64,000 nt of DNA from Coenobita brevimanus (GCA_032717465.1 CM064663.1:14644989-14708988), one strand, 5' to 3'. Positions 12,040 to 23,892 are shown, numbered from the stretch's first letter. Numbers and translations: made by a program. The notes: a model not told the origin generated them from the sequence alone.

Positions 12040-12400
12040 AACACTCAGGTTACACTGCTAGTGAACATTCAGTACAACTGCGAATATGTTTTGGTAATAC
12101 ATTGCAATATACATGCAAACTGGATTTGTTGTGATAGTGAACTAGAAATTACCTTGTGCCATTCCTCTAGTGCACTAAGAAATTGCCCTAGCAAGTGAAT
12201 TTACCGCAGAAGAATTTAGAATATAAGAAAAAGTACTGGTGTAAGGAAATGATCTCAGGATATGGTGCGTGAACTCGCAGTACAAGTGCCAGAAATAAAG
12301 ATTTTTTTATTTTTTTTCAGGTTATAGTGGAAATGAACTTGCATTACAAGTGCAAATATGTGCTACGGTAGTATAGTGTAATATTAGTGCAAACTGGTTC
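12040..12400. repeat. Dispersed repeat shared with 41130-41240
   Basis: The block with GGATTTGTTGTGATAGTGAA and following CATTCCTCTAGTGCA resembles 41150-41215. A second partial copy (AGTGCAAACTGGTTCTG) lies near 12385. There is no coding signal. The element type is unknown. Confidence 0.5.
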
Positions 12401-13915
12401 TGTTTTTATACTTTTTATTTATTTCTGCACAATCGCAACCTTTCCTTTATTTTTATCTCTGCTGAACGCCACCTCGTTTCCTCAAAACCTCACCTTCTGC
12501 CCAGTACTGAGACTCAGCTGTCTAAGGCGACTTAAAGGAAACCTTCCTCTGTATCCTCCTACTTTCTCTATACTCACTTCAAAGCAAAAAGTGGCTGTTG
12601 TATATATCTACATAATCAACATATCGTGCACCCATGTTCCTGTACTTCAGTCTTCTGAATTCCTTAGTCTCTAGGTTCGTCTATCCTACCATTCTCTGAC
12701 TAAGTATATCTGCACCGTTTCTTATCTGCTACTTCTGCTGATGATGACAGATTATTTGACAATTTTATCTCTAAGATGGAACATCCTGTCAGTTTCTTCT
12801 TTCCCTGATGTCTCCATTCTAAGTGATTTCAGTGTTCACTACAACCTTTGGCTCTCCTCTCCTATCACTGATCCACGTACAAGGCTACATCTTTTCCATC
12901 CTTAATGACCAAAAGCAGCTTGGACAGCACCCAATCTATATCGCTAACTGTCTTGTAGAGAGTCCCAGTGTACCTGACCAATTCCTTGCATCTCATCCTT
13001 CTGCTTATGCTGCTAATGTTTTCATTGGGGTCCTCTGATTGTAGTCTTATTACCTTAACTGTCCTGCCACCTCAGTAAGGCCTGTGAACCATCCCAATTA
13101 GCGGCGACTTTGGTATTTTGAAGTTGCTGATTGGGAGGACCTCAGACAGTACATATTTTTATTTCCCTGGAATGATTATTGCTTCCATGGCCGAGAATCA
13201 TCTAAGTGTGCCTCATGCATTACATAGGTTATTCTCTCAGGTATGGAAACATACATTTCCCTCTTTTATCCTGTGACTAATGAAAAAAAAAAATCTTTAA
13301 TTATGCTTATTCAAATGCCGTCCACATCAACGAGAGGGCCTTCAAAATGGTACTGGAGCCAACCCTTCCCTGGATTTCCTCTCTTTTACCTTTCTGGTTG
13401 GAATTGTGTTAAGTCCGTCCATCACTCTGCTAAATATAATATCATTCATACTAACTCAAATTCCTCCTGCTCCTTCCGATGCTTGCCAGATACCTTTCTA
13501 ACAACTTTACTTCGTTATCCTTTCCGCCTATTTTCCACTCTGACGACTCTGCAACTGTTTCTTCTACTGTAAAGCAGAACTCTTTGCTCAGAATTTCTCC
13601 TTCATTTCCACCTTAGACAATTCTGGTGCAGTTCCTCTATCACTTCTATCACTTCCTCCCTCTTACTTCCTCATGGCTGACATTAAAATTTCTTCAGTTG
13701 ATGCGTTTTCTGCCATCACTGGCTTTAATGCTGACAAGGCATATAGGCCTGATGGGATGCTGATGGGGTCCCTCTAATTGTCCTCAAGTGCTGTTCTTCT
13801 GTACTTATATCCTGCCTAGATAAACTCTGTTGCCTTTGTCTCAGCTTGTACCTTTCCTTCTTGCTGGAAAATTCCTGTTATGGAAGGCTGATCATTTTCA
13901 GCCCTCTAACTGTCG
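12400..13915 (+). pseudogene. Jockey-type LINE relic (endonuclease and start of RT)
   Basis: Decayed plus-strand jockey-like sequence. The endonuclease block reads ILSDFSVHYNLWLSSPITD at about 12817-12875, where the family has a GDFN block. FHPSAYA- and GSSD-like residues follow near 13000-13035. The block WEDLRQYIFLFPWNDYCFHG at about 13128-13190 is a well-conserved jockey linker. RT N-terminal residues around FPSCWKIPVMEG lie at about 13850-13890. Frames shift repeatedly. The relic is cut at about 13915 by an antisense jockey 3' fragment. Confidence 0.68.
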
Positions 13916-14390
13916 TTCTATCTTTTTAATGCAAGGAAGGAGCAACAAAAGGCCAGGAGCCTGTAAATTTCTCCCTCCAAGAAAAAATAAAGACAAGATA
14001 AGAGAGCCAAATTCAAGACTGTTCCTTTTGGGGTCCCTGGACACACTGCGTTTGAAAGGCTGGAGATCATAGGCAGTAGGAAGTACAGCCAGAGGGAGAC
14101 AGTTCCAGAGGTGACCTGTTGCATAAATGAAAGACTGGGGGTAACGGTTAACTCATGCATTAGAGAGATGGACAGAAAAGGGATGAGATTTTGTTGTTAG
14201 ACGGATGCTACGCACCCGCCATAGTGGAGGAGGGGTGACCATTGAAGTAGCGACTGAAAAGAGATAAAGATGCAACAGTACAGCGTAGATACAGAGGTTA
14301 AAGGGAGCTAGTAAGAGAAGGTGAGTTGATGAGACAAAAAACTTTTGACTCCACCTTGTTGAGAAGAGCTGTATATGAGGAGCCTGACCA
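13916..14390 (-). mobile_element. Jockey 3'-end fragment (minus)
   Basis: Read on the minus strand, this encodes the jockey C-terminal block with CSSG- and YDLQPFKRSVSRD-like residues (about 14070-14020) and ends in TTGCATTAAAAAGA at about 13920. The same end sequence closes the jockey copy at 41095-41114. It is 5'-truncated at about 14390 and lies tail-to-tail against the plus-strand jockey. Confidence 0.6.
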
Positions 14391-14404
14391 CCAGTGCTGT
14401 AGTC

Positions 14405-14530
14405 AAGACCAGGCACCTCGAGACCAAGACCAAGACCAGACCCTCCAAGACCAAGACCAGATCCTCCGAGATCAAGACTAAGACCAAGACCAGACCCTCC
14501 GAGACCAAGAGCAAGAGCAAGACCAAGAAT
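14405..14530. repeat. Degenerate GACCAA-rich tandem repeat
   Basis: Imperfect repeats of GAGACCAAGACCAAGACCAG alternate with CCTCC. The wording is related to the 33-bp minisatellite at 16561-16765. Frames on the minus strand give Val-Leu repeats only. Confidence 0.75.
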
Positions 14531-15781
14531 TTATGTGTCTGCTGAATGAATGAAAAGTAACTGCTGCCTGCAGGTGCTGCACTGCTGGTCAGTTTTCATG
14601 GGCGTCTCGGCCCCTCGAGTAAGTGCACTACCCAATCACCCAGTTGCAGATTATGTGTCGATGCGATACGGTACTCAACACCTTTTAAACGAATTTAAGT
14701 TGATTATCGCACGTGAGTTGAATGAAAGAGAGAAGAGGGCAATAGGGATAATTCCCGGGCCAAAACTCAAGAGTATGAAGGGACCAGGGCCCACACCAGG
14801 ACTGTGACAATTTTCATTCTTTTTCTAGCCCATGTCAAACGTTTTCCAGGCACCCCAGAGGACAGTCATATCTCTCTACGGCCCTGCACACCTATGTCAC
14901 GGCCTTTGAAACTTTTTTAAGTTTTGAAACTTTTGAAAGTACGATTTTGAAGTTATAATGTATGGTGTTGCATACTTTGGGGTGCCAGCATACTCATGGG
15001 TAGCTGTATCTTATTCATGCGAAAGCTGGTTTTCGGAAGACTAATTTTCGCATTTCTCTCCAAGCTTTACCCGTGCCCAAACGTTTCATACACAACATAT
15101 TCATTTTTCGTTTCTCGTGAACAGTTGAGCGGGACTACCTACCTGTATTTCTCAGGATAATTACACAAGAGACGGAAGGGCTTTCGGGATACAGAGGTGG
15201 GAAGCAAAAAATATTCATAAATATAATATATATATATTTTACTTCCATAAGTGCTCCAAATACTTCTTATTGTCGTACCCACTATTTGTTTAAGAGAACA
15301 GTTTTCACTAACTTTGCTTCTTGAAAGCGGCTCTCATTCGAGTCTGCTCACTGCCCTTCTTGCTACTACATATGATTTATCGGCCCCCAGGTAGCTCCCC
15401 CACTTTAGTGGGGCTAGAAACGCCACTGGCCACATGGCCATGGCCCCCCACTCATAGGTGAATAAGTTGTATGAAATACGAGGGTGGCTGTGAAACACTA
15501 GAAAATATTCTGATTTCTTCTAAAAAGGTCACAGAAGTCACTGCAGGCCTCAGTGATAGCCATTTGGAAGCTCTGAAGAGTCATAACTAGAAAGGTTGGA
15601 AGCCACTGATGTCTGACTTGGCCCCCATTGCTCCAAAATCCTGGCTACGTCCCTGTAAGGGAGGAAATATATTTACAAAATTTACTATATGCAAACAACT
15701 GAACATCTAGGTAAAACATTTCTGCTTTCATGACTTCATTGGCATGAAGAAACAAACATAGGAAAATAGAAATTTTTGTGG
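14531..15781. other. No gene recognised
   Basis: Short frames only. A small TA stretch lies near 15224-15240. Nothing could be tied to a family. Confidence 0.45.
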
Positions 15782-16175
15782 TTACGTTTGGTTCATGTGG
15801 TTTTGGTGGTAGGTGGTGGCGACCATTATCCACTCACTTGATGTAATGCTGCCTACTTCTTTCTTAGCCTTTATCATTCTTTTTCTGTTCCTGCCCTCCT
15901 CTCTTCTTATTTCTCCTATCTTTCCTGTCACTTCTTTTGCTTTTCTTTCCTTTACAGGTGGCTTTACATTGAGTAACAAGCTAAATGGTTTCATGTAAGC
16001 CAAGAAACCATTTACAACGCTGAGTGGTAACCATATAACCAAATCATACGTGCTCCCTACGTGTCAGCAAGTGGGTTGGTCGAGGGTTAGTGCCCCTCCT
16101 CGTAAAACAAATAACTCAAAGTCAAATGGCCACCCCTTAGGGGATTATGGCGTCTGGCAAAAGATAGATAGATAG
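15782..16175 (+). mobile_element. Composite non-autonomous retroelement: LINE 5' leader plus LINE 3' tail
   Basis: The first part (15782-16045) resembles 60361-60643, and its final block (GTAACCATATAACC preceded by AAACCATTTACAACGCTG) matches the LINE A leader at 9356-9440. The second part (16060-16175) ends GGATTATGGCGTCTGGCAA plus (GATA)n, the same tail as LINE B and as the minus-strand copy at 20314-20430. No coding region lies between them, so it looks like an internally deleted LINE derivative or a SINE using a LINE tail. Confidence 0.6.
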
Positions 16176-16560
16176 TTTTCCGAGCGAACTAGCTAAACCT
16201 GTGGTGTACGTGTACAAAGGGTGTGGGGATTGCATACACCATACACGTATATGAGGTACACGGATGTGAACAGAGCTGCAAACATGCGTGCGTGCAAAGG
16301 GAGATTATCACTGCGAGAATGGCCACGTCAGCATGCTCTCTCGACTTACTCGCACTCTATCAGCGCTCGCAGGGTTCATCTCATGCGTCATCACCGTAGC
16401 GCTAGCCAGGCAGTATCTATAGACGGTACAATGCTGTATGGCGCACCGTGAATCATAAATTCCGTGTATGATTATAAATTCCAACCTTCCCCACGTCACG
16501 ATGCATTTTGTAATGCTGGTCTCGACCTGGTCTCGAGCCAAAACTCCGAGACCGGTAGCT
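16176..16560. other. No gene recognised
   Basis: No recognised family. A cluster of GGTCTCGA/CTCGAG words begins at about 16518 and leads into the minisatellite. Confidence 0.4.
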
Positions 16561-16765
16561 ACGAGACCAAGATCAAGATCAAGACCAAGATCACATCAAG
16601 CGAGACCAAGATCAAGACCAAGATCACATCAAGCGAGACCAAGATCAAGACCAAGATCACATCAAGCGAGACCAAGATCAAGACCAAGATCACATCAAGC
16701 GAGACCAAGATCAAGACCAAGATCACATCAAGCGAGACCAAGATCAAGACCAAGACCACATCAAA
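16561..16765. repeat. 33-bp minisatellite
   Basis: The word CGAGACCAAG recurs at 16562, 16601, 16634, 16667, 16700 and 16733: one 39-bp step, then four exact 33-bp steps. Because 33 is a multiple of three, several frames on both strands remain open (Glu-Thr-Lys-Ile-Lys-Thr-Lys-type repeats), but no start context or domain supports a gene. It is bounded by CTGGTCTCGA/GGTCTCGAGACC words on both sides. Confidence 0.95.
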
Positions 16766-17736
16766 CTGGTCTCGAGACCGGTCTCGAGACCTACAACACT
16801 GCTGACCACACATGAGAGTTGTACTCTACATGGGGGTGAATAAAATCCATGTATGAAGTCAACAACTACGCAGAGGTAAAGAAGGCACGGAGTCTGCTTC
16901 ACCGCCCTGCTAGCAAGACGTCCTCCTGGCCTGCTCTGAGAATACCCACAGCTGAGTGCCTTGTTTCAGTGTTTTGCATGTGTGATTACAGTAGTGTGAT
17001 AGTCCTGAGTTTGGGTAAGTGATGTGGCTGATTGTCTGGTCGCTAAGTATAGTTTGTGAAGTGTAAATACGATTTGCACAACGTCTGTGAGTATTGTTGG
17101 TGGATGGGTGTTTGATTAGCTCTGTTTAATAGACGGTATTGAATAAGAGACTCAGTTTATTTCTGTGAAGCTCTGTGACTGAGTGTAGAGTGCTTTGGAC
17201 GGTGATATGCATTGCTCTAAGGTAAGAAAAAAACAATTTATATCATATAAATAGTTATGTTGTAACTTGGCACCGTCTCTTTGTCCCTGATACGCAGTTA
17301 CTTCAGCCGTCTACCGCCAGAGGGCCGGACGAGTTACCCTTGGAAAACAATAAGAATTTGCACTTTGTATATTTATTTTTGGTCTCAGAACTAATTTAGT
17401 ATTAATGGATTAAGATAGGATTCTTTACCAGTGATCCATTATTTTATCACTGTAAACGATGAATTAGTAAAACAAGAGATCACAGCAGCGTTTGTTTACA
17501 TTTTCGACACAAGGCAAGTCTTGCTATTATTTCCCAATATTTTTTTCTTTTTACTTGCACTAACTTTTACAGTGAAATATCTCCCTCATTTCTTTACAGG
17601 TAACCGTGTTGTGACTTTATTGTTATATTTCAACTTTATTGTTATATTTTCGGTTGTAGTATAATTTTACTTCTTCATTCCAGGTAACAGTTAGCTTTTC
17701 TTTCTCTGGAATAGATTACTGATAAATACTCTGCAG
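16766..17736. other. No gene recognised
   Basis: Short frames only. It may include the 5' leader of the CR1-like LINE that follows, but no boundary can be fixed. Confidence 0.4.
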
Positions 17737-17885
17737 GTACACTCGGGGAAAGAGTCACCTGATACATCCGCCGACACGTGAATCTGAGACAAGTGATACT
17801 GAAGCAGGTGCCAAGTTCTCACCTACAAGGTAACAGTGAGTGAGGAGGGGAGGCGTCGGGGCGGGGTGGGTGGAGGAGAGTTTGG
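17737..17885 (+). repeat. Inverted repeat, left arm
   Basis: This arm contains GTCACCTGATACATCCGCC, CACGTGAATCTGAGAC and GTGAGTGAGGAGGGGAGG in order. The reverse complement of 18288-18427 has the same blocks with scattered substitutions. The arms are separated by about 400 bp. Confidence 0.8.
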
Positions 17886-18287
17886 GACGCTGACATCACA
17901 GTATCAGTGACCAGTCATAATGCTTGTGATGTATGGTCATAGTGCAAAAATTATAAAGATTTTAAGTAGTCCAATGTAAACGTCATCCACATGTGAACAT
18001 TTGCTGAAAGTATAAAGTTAAGACTTATCATATTAAAGGGTATTGTGGGTATTACATAGCATGTCGTTTCAGTTTGTGTCCGTATAGTTTCATTAAGGAC
18101 ATGTTATATAGGGATATCTAAACTGATTACAAAATCGGTTTTAGTATATATCTGTATTAGATACAATTTCCATTGAGCATTATTTTCGAATTGAAAGTCA
18201 AGAAGAATATATTTAGACGGTAAAGCTGTGCTATATTATTATATCAGATGGAACCAAAGACATAAGACCATTAAAAAAATTCAACAG

Positions 18288-18427
18288 AATCTCTCCCCCT
18301 CCTTCCAACCCCTCTCCTCCTCACTCACTTTTACCATGTAGATGAGAGTACGGCAGCTGCTTCAATATCACATGTCTCAGAGTCACGTGTCAGCGGGTGT
18401 ATCAGGTGAATTTTTCCACGAGTGTAC
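18288..18427 (-). repeat. Inverted repeat, right arm
   Basis: Reverse-complement partner of 17737-17885. Its blocks read CTCACTCACTTTTACC, GTCTCAGAGTCACGTGTCAG and GTGTATCAGGTGAATTTTTC. It lies just upstream of the CR1-like ORF1. Confidence 0.8.
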
Positions 18428-18643
18428 ATTACTAACCAGCAAGGTAGTCTTTCTGTACGGTTTTAAACAGCAAGACACCCACCAGTGAGACCTTCACCTG
18501 TAACCATTACATAAATTGTAATTGTTTTACTAGCACATTTTGTAGAGTATAAGATTATTGTTCCAGTATCTCTTCCAGGTGCTAATCAGCAATATCTGAT
18601 TCTGTTTCTCTTTTATGTCTTCCCAGTAACTTTGAATTTCAGA

Positions 18644-19560
18644 ATGCCGTGGAACATTGTCTGCATAGCCTGCTCTGGTAGTTTCACTGGATCCTTTTAT
18701 ACAGACCGTTCCTTTGTTTGCAGGATGTGCAAACTACGTCAGAGCTTGGAAGACAAGCTGATTGAAGCCACAAATATAATTAACAGCCTGACCCATAAAG
18801 TTGATGAGGTGGAGATCATTGCCAGCAAAGTTGGACATACTGTGGAGGATAGTCCCACTGCTCAGCCAACCGCTGTTCAGGCTGGCCATCATTCTCCTGC
18901 TGTAGTTACTTCCCCACCATACAGAATGAGTTCCAGCCAGTGCAGAATGGTGCCAGGTTTGTGAGAAAAAGGAGCATCAATCCAGTAACCACACATAACA
19001 AATTTCAGATTCTCGCAGAAGTAGAGGAAGAGCCCCACGAGGCACGGGTTGTGGAGGACTCCATCATCTGTGGTCAGTTGGTGGAATTTTGCAGCTGGGC
19101 ACCCTCTAAACGAAAACGTTTTTGTATTCCAGGTGCAGAGGCTGTTGATGGAGTTTTTGAGAATGAGGAAAATGACAGCGTTGTTATCATTCATACAGGT
19201 ACCAATGATGTCATATGAACCCAATCAGAGGAGCTGATGGAGAAGTACAGAAAGATGATTCGATGCTACGAGGAGAAAACTAACTATATTTTAATTTCAG
19301 GCATACTCCCAAGGATTAATGCAGGGAATGCCTTCATCAGCAGAGCATTTAGTATAAATGAAAGAGAAATCACTTTGATTACAGGAAGGAGTTGAGTTCA
19401 TCGACACATGGAACCAGTTTTGCGAGCAGCGAACACTATTTGTGAATGATGGACTACACTTGAATGCCATTGGTTCTGCCCATCTCGGTTGTTTGCTTAG
19501 TGATGCCGTAAGTTTTTTCTGGAGAAAAAAAGCATCACGGAAGGCAAACGTAGATGTCAT
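18644..19560 (+). pseudogene. CR1-like ORF1: zinc finger, coiled coil, SGNH hydrolase
   Basis: ATG at 18644 starts MPWNIVCIACSG, and a second Cys pair follows in FVCRMCKL, so a CX2C-(n)-CX2C finger is visible. A coiled-coil stretch follows (LEDKLIEATNIINSLTHKV). The esterase blocks come later: VVEDSIICGQLVEF (block I, with GDS degraded to EDS) at about 19049, VVIIHTGTNDV (block III, GTND intact) at about 19180-19215, and NDGLHLNAIG (block V, DxxH intact) at about 19445-19475. Frame changes occur near 18950 and between 19218 and 19442. CR1-group ORF1 proteins with such esterase domains are known RNA-binding/chaperone-type partners of the RT protein. This copy is non-functional. Confidence 0.75.
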
Positions 19561-19599
19561 ACGATCTGATAAATCAATAAATAATGGAAGCTCTCCACA

Positions 19600-20313
19600 T
19601 CGGAAAGGAAAACACATTAAAGCAATCCTTGTAAATTCGCGTAGTCTACGTAATAAATTTTCTAATTTAGAGGCCCTTGTCTTTACCGAAGATTATGATG
19701 TAATTGGTGGAACAGAATCGTGGCTAAATACTGAACAGAGAGGTTTTCTATCAGAGTTTAATTTACAAGGCTATCATAATTTCAGTAGTGAAGGATGAAT
19801 CAAGCAGGGGGCGGAGTGTTGCTATATATTAAATCAGGATTTCATCCGGTCGAAATTACCAAGCCATGTATTGAAAACATCGACAATATTTATATTCAGA
19901 TTAGAAATGAATCTTGTCATAAAATCACTCTTGGGTTAATTTATCGTCCACTCGGTCAGCCATTCAACATCGATAATGAAATGTACAATCAAATTGCCGA
20001 AATTTCTTGTATGCAAAGCACTGTAATATTTGATGACCTTAATTTACCAGTTCCAAAATAGGGAGAAGCCCTATCCTCACACACAGGGTTAAACCTGTAT
20101 ACAAACTTGCAGGAAAGTTCTTTGTATCAATTTGTAAATTAGCCGACACATGGAGTTAACATCCTAGATCTTGTCTTAGCCACATCAGAAAATGTAGTGA
20201 GTAATGTTATTGTAGGAGAAGAATTTAGTACTAGTGATCATCGCATAGTTACCTTTAACATTAAATTAAGTGAAGACAGTGTCGAGGCCAGTTGCAAGAA
20301 AGTGCCTGACTTT
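19600..20313 (+). pseudogene. CR1-like endonuclease domain
   Basis: An EEP-type nuclease reads ILVNSRSLRNKFSN, then GGTESWLN (E of the TE-W block), AGGGVLLYIKSG, LGLIYRP, and DDLNLP where GDFN is usual. A decayed STSDHRIVTFNIK (SDH block) lies at about 20230-20260. The preceding SGNH C-terminus and this domain share one frame between 19442 and 19798, so ORF1 and ORF2 may be fused or closely overlapped. A TGA at 19796-19798 and other stops disable it. It stops at the insertion point 20313. Confidence 0.75.
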
Positions 20314-20451
20314 CTATCTATCTATCTATTGCCAGACGCCATAATCCCGTAAGGGGTGGCCATTTGACTTTGAGTTAGTTGATTTATGGGGAGGGGCACT
20401 AACTCTTCACCAACCCACTTGTTGACACATTTATATGCATTTCCGGTTTTG

Positions 20452-20770
20452 TCTATCTATCTATCTATTGCCCGACGCCCTAATCCCGCAAAAGGTGGCC
20501 ACAGACAAAACGCCTCCGAGTTGCTCTGTCACCCACCATTTGATTGCCCTCCCCCCAACTCGCTCCCCCCTCCCTCATATACCTCTCCACTCCATCCCTC
20601 CACCTCATCCCTATTCTCATCCTCCCTCCCCCCTTCCACCGCACTCACACTCTCCTAGTTAGTCTCTCACTCTCCATCCTCTCCACTCCATCCCTCCATC
20701 TCATCCTTGGCCTCCCTCTCCCCCCTCCACCTCATTTACACTCTCGTAGTTAGTCTCTCACCATACACTA
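20452..20770 (-). mobile_element. LINE B-family 3'-end fragment with 96-bp duplication
   Basis: (CTAT)n plus the reverse complement of the LINE B 3' UTR is followed by antisense C-terminal coding sequence (GGWxGRGRPR / MRWRDGVER type). The word TCTCCACTCCATCCCTCCA occurs at 20584 and 20680, a 96-bp tandem duplication that keeps frame. Confidence 0.75.
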
Positions 20771-20924
20771 TAGACGTAAGCATATTCCTCATAATCCCTG
20801 CACCATATACTGAGAAGGCTAATTTTCTGCAGGTTAAGGTGGTTATAATAATTTGTTTGTGGATAATACAACTAACATTCAATGTATAGTTAATGTGAAA
20901 AATTATACACCACATTCACTCCTT

Positions 20925-21545
20925 ACAGCCAGTCAAAAAAATATATATTGCAAATGAAAAAATTTCGAAAAAAAAAAGAGAAAACCAAAATTAAAAACAA
21001 AAATATTCATAATTGTATTGGAATGCTAGTGGAAAAAAAAACTAAAAAAAAAAAAAAAAAAATCAAAATTATGTCTAAAAAAAAATATATTGTAAAGGAA
21101 AACCAAAATTTCGAAAAAAACGGATTCATATTTCTATCGGAATGGTAGCGAAAAAAAAAAATCAAAATAATATATACTGTAAACAAAAACCAAAAATATC
21201 TAAATTATGAGTAAAAATATATATTGTAAAGGAAAACTAAAATTTCGAAAAAAAAAATTCATATTTCTATCGGAATGGTAGTGAAAAAAAATATATATAT
21301 CAAAATTATCTAAAAAAAAAAAAATACTGTATATTGTAAATGAAAACCAAAAATAATCAAAATTATGTCTAAAAAAATATTGCAAACGAAAACCAAAATT
21401 TCGGAAAAAAAAGTCAAAATTATGAAAAAAAATTTGGTATATAGTTCCAATTTTTTTTTCTGTAATATATTAAAGAAAATCTTACTTTTTTCTAACATAA
21501 AAACTTGCATGAAAATTATATATGTATTTAAAAAAATCTATATGC
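20925..21545. repeat. A-rich tandem repeat, unit about 120-136 bp
   Basis: The landmark ATTCATATTTCTATCGGAAT recurs at about 21124 and 21260, with a diverged copy near 21004. The surrounding words ATATATTGTAAA and ACCAAAATTTCG repeat in step. There is no coding signal. Confidence 0.75.
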
Positions 21546-21563
21546 TATGAGAGTTTTTGAAAA

Positions 21564-23666
21564 TGACTTTAAGAAAGCAAAAGTAAGAAATTAAAGACAA
21601 TTGCAAGTGCAGGTGACTGGCATCCCATTGTCAAAACTTTGGATATCAATGATGCAAGGAATTTTTTTTACAGAACCTCTCAACAGTGCTGTCAGGTTAC
21701 GTATTTCAATGCACAATGGAAGGCCTGCCAAAAACTCTAAACCCAAATAGTGGAACTTCGACATTAAACATTGTCTAGAAGCAAAAAATCTTGCATAAAA
21801 GAATTATAATACCACAATGAGTCAAAGTGATAAAAATGAATACGATGGCCTTTGTCGAAAAGCCAAAAAATTTATTAAACGCAGTAAGAAAAACCTTGAG
21901 ACACATATTGCATGTATCAGTAAATCAAATCCCAAAGAATTTTTCAGTTGCATAAGACGCAAAAGGGTAATAACTCCATCAATCGGTCCCTTAAGCACAG
22001 ATAACGGAGAGCACACTCATGATGAAAGTATGATGGTGAAAGTTCTTAATACTTTCTGGACGTCAGTATTTACAAGAGAAAATATACATACGACTCCTAC
22101 TGTTTCCCTCATTCCTATAGAAGAGGGCAACATAATCACTGACATTACAGATAGCGATCGCGACGTACTGCTTGCAATAAACAAATTAAAAGAGAATAAA
22201 GCGCCAGGACCACACAAAATATCACCACGTGTATTGAAGAAACTACAGAATGAAATATCAAAGACTTTATCTGAGCTTTTTAACTTATCACTTAAGAGCA
22301 GTAAGGTGCCACACGAATGGAAGCTTGCTAACGTAACTCCAATATTCATAAAGGGCAACAGAGCCCAACCAGAAAACTACCGCCCAATTAGTGTAACATC
22401 GATGGTTTGCAGATTATTTGAAACTATTATCAAAGACAAGTTTGTGAAACACTTAGAAACAAACAATCTCATAAAAGATTCACAACATGGTTTTCGTAAT
22501 AATCACTCTTGTCTTACGAATCTGTTGGACTTTTTCAACGATATACTGAACATGTACAAGATTAAATCTGTTGATATGGTCTACCTCGATTTTCAAAAGG
22601 ATTTTGACAAAGTTCCACACAAAAGAATCCTTCAGAAGCTAAAGGCACATGGTTTCAGTGGCAGTGTTCTCGGGTGGGTACAAGATTGGCTCACTGGATG
22701 AAAGCAAAGAGTAGTAATAAATGGAAAAGAGTCAGACTGGATAAACGTTACAAATGGAGTGCCACAGGGTTCAGTGTTAGGTCCTATTCTTTTCTTAATA
22801 TATGTAAATGATACTGACGAAGGATTGTGTTGTAAGATTTAAAAATTTGCTGATAATACTAAAGTAGGTAACAGCAGATACAGCACTGCAAAGGCAGTAC
22901 ATTCAGAGAGATCTTGATGAACTGTATAACTGAGCCCAAGTCTGGCAAATGGATTTCGGTATTAATAGATGCTAATTGCTAAACATTGGCAGTAAAAATG
23001 TAAGAGCAGGTTATAGCAAGAATAATGTCCAATTTGATAGGGCAAACCATGAAGAAGACTTAGGAGTTATAGGCTAATAACAAACGATTTGAAACCAAGC
23101 AAACAATGTACAGAAGCTATGAAAAAAGCCAGGAAATTGATTGGATTCATAGGCAGAGCATTTGAATATAAATCAGATATTATCGTCCTCACTTTGTGCA
23201 ATTCTTTAGTACGCCTGCTCTTGCGATCAGTTTTGGTCACTGTATTATTAAAGGGATATGGAAAACCTTGAAAGAGTGCGGTGAAGGATGACAGAGATGA
23301 TACCTAGATTGAGAAATAAACTGTACGAGGAACGTTTAGAAGCCCTGAATCTCTTTACCCTAACAAAACGGAGGATATGAGGAGATTCAATTCAAGTATT
23401 CAAGATATTCAAAGGTCATGATAACATGGCCATCAATAAATACTTCATAGATGATCACTCGAATTATACTAGAGAATGGGCATAAAATGATTGGCAAATT
23501 ATTCCATTCGCTTAAAGCTAAGAATTTCTTCTACAATAGAGTTGTAAATATATGGAATAAATTGCCCTCCAATGTAGTAAATTGTAATACGTTACAAACC
23601 TTTAAAGGTCACCTGGATAAGTATTTCTCGTCTAAACCCCAGCGTAATATGTTTACTCCTGAATAA
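21564..23666 (+). pseudogene. CR1-like reverse transcriptase
   Basis: After a linker (ASAGDWHPIVKTLDINDAR), the open stretch 21817-22701 encodes KSNPKEFFSCIR, LKENKAPGPHKISPRVLK, VPHEWKLANVTPIF, ENYRPISVTSMVCRLFE, DSQHGFRNNHSC, MVYLDFQKDFDKVPHKR and GWVQDWLTG. The frame then stops and continues with [20 protein letters not shown] and KFADNTKVG, where FADD is degraded to FADN. CR1-type C-terminal residues (FKGHLDKYFSS) close it at 23666. FADN instead of FADD and several stops mean it is inactive. Confidence 0.85.
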
Positions 23667-23892
23667 AACACTTGTGTATGTATAATTTTTTATTTTATTT
23701 TGTTTTATTTTTCTTTAGAGCCTGGATCAACTTATTAAATGCAAAGATAGTATATGCACAGACTAGGATATGCACACATAACCCTGAGTTAACGGTCACT
23801 ACTCATACTTTCGACCTGTGATGAGCTGTAGATCGCTGAGGGTCCCTGTTAGTTAAGTGGCCACCATCGGGATTTTTTTCATGTACCAGGGG

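Larger units (their letters stand above)
20314..21563 (-). mobile_element. 1250-bp insertion inside the CR1-like LINE, TSD TGACTTT
   Basis: TGACTTT at 20307-20313 is repeated at 21564-21570, and the CR1 reading resumes directly after it (the expected DFKKA junction). The insert starts with (CTAT)n and the reverse complement of the LINE-tail consensus (GCCAGACGCCATAATCCCG), so it entered on the minus strand. It contains a second, nested LINE tail (20452-20770) and an A-rich tandem block. Confidence 0.8.
18644..23670 (+). mobile_element. CR1-like LINE with SGNH-esterase ORF1, interrupted
   Basis: This plus-strand non-LTR element carries a zinc-finger/coiled-coil/SGNH ORF1, an EEP endonuclease and a CR1-type RT, ending near 23670 after a C-terminal block ending SSKPQRNMF. 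A 1250-bp insertion (20314-21563) flanked by TGACTTT splits it between the endonuclease and the RT. Many stops and frameshifts are present. The 5' boundary is not defined; the inverted repeat at 17737-18427 may be part of its leader. Confidence 0.82.

Noticed and set aside
16464..16815. Long open frames on both strands across the 33-bp array
   Set aside because: A repeat of 33 bp without stops stays open in several frames by construction. There is no domain, start context or codon signal.
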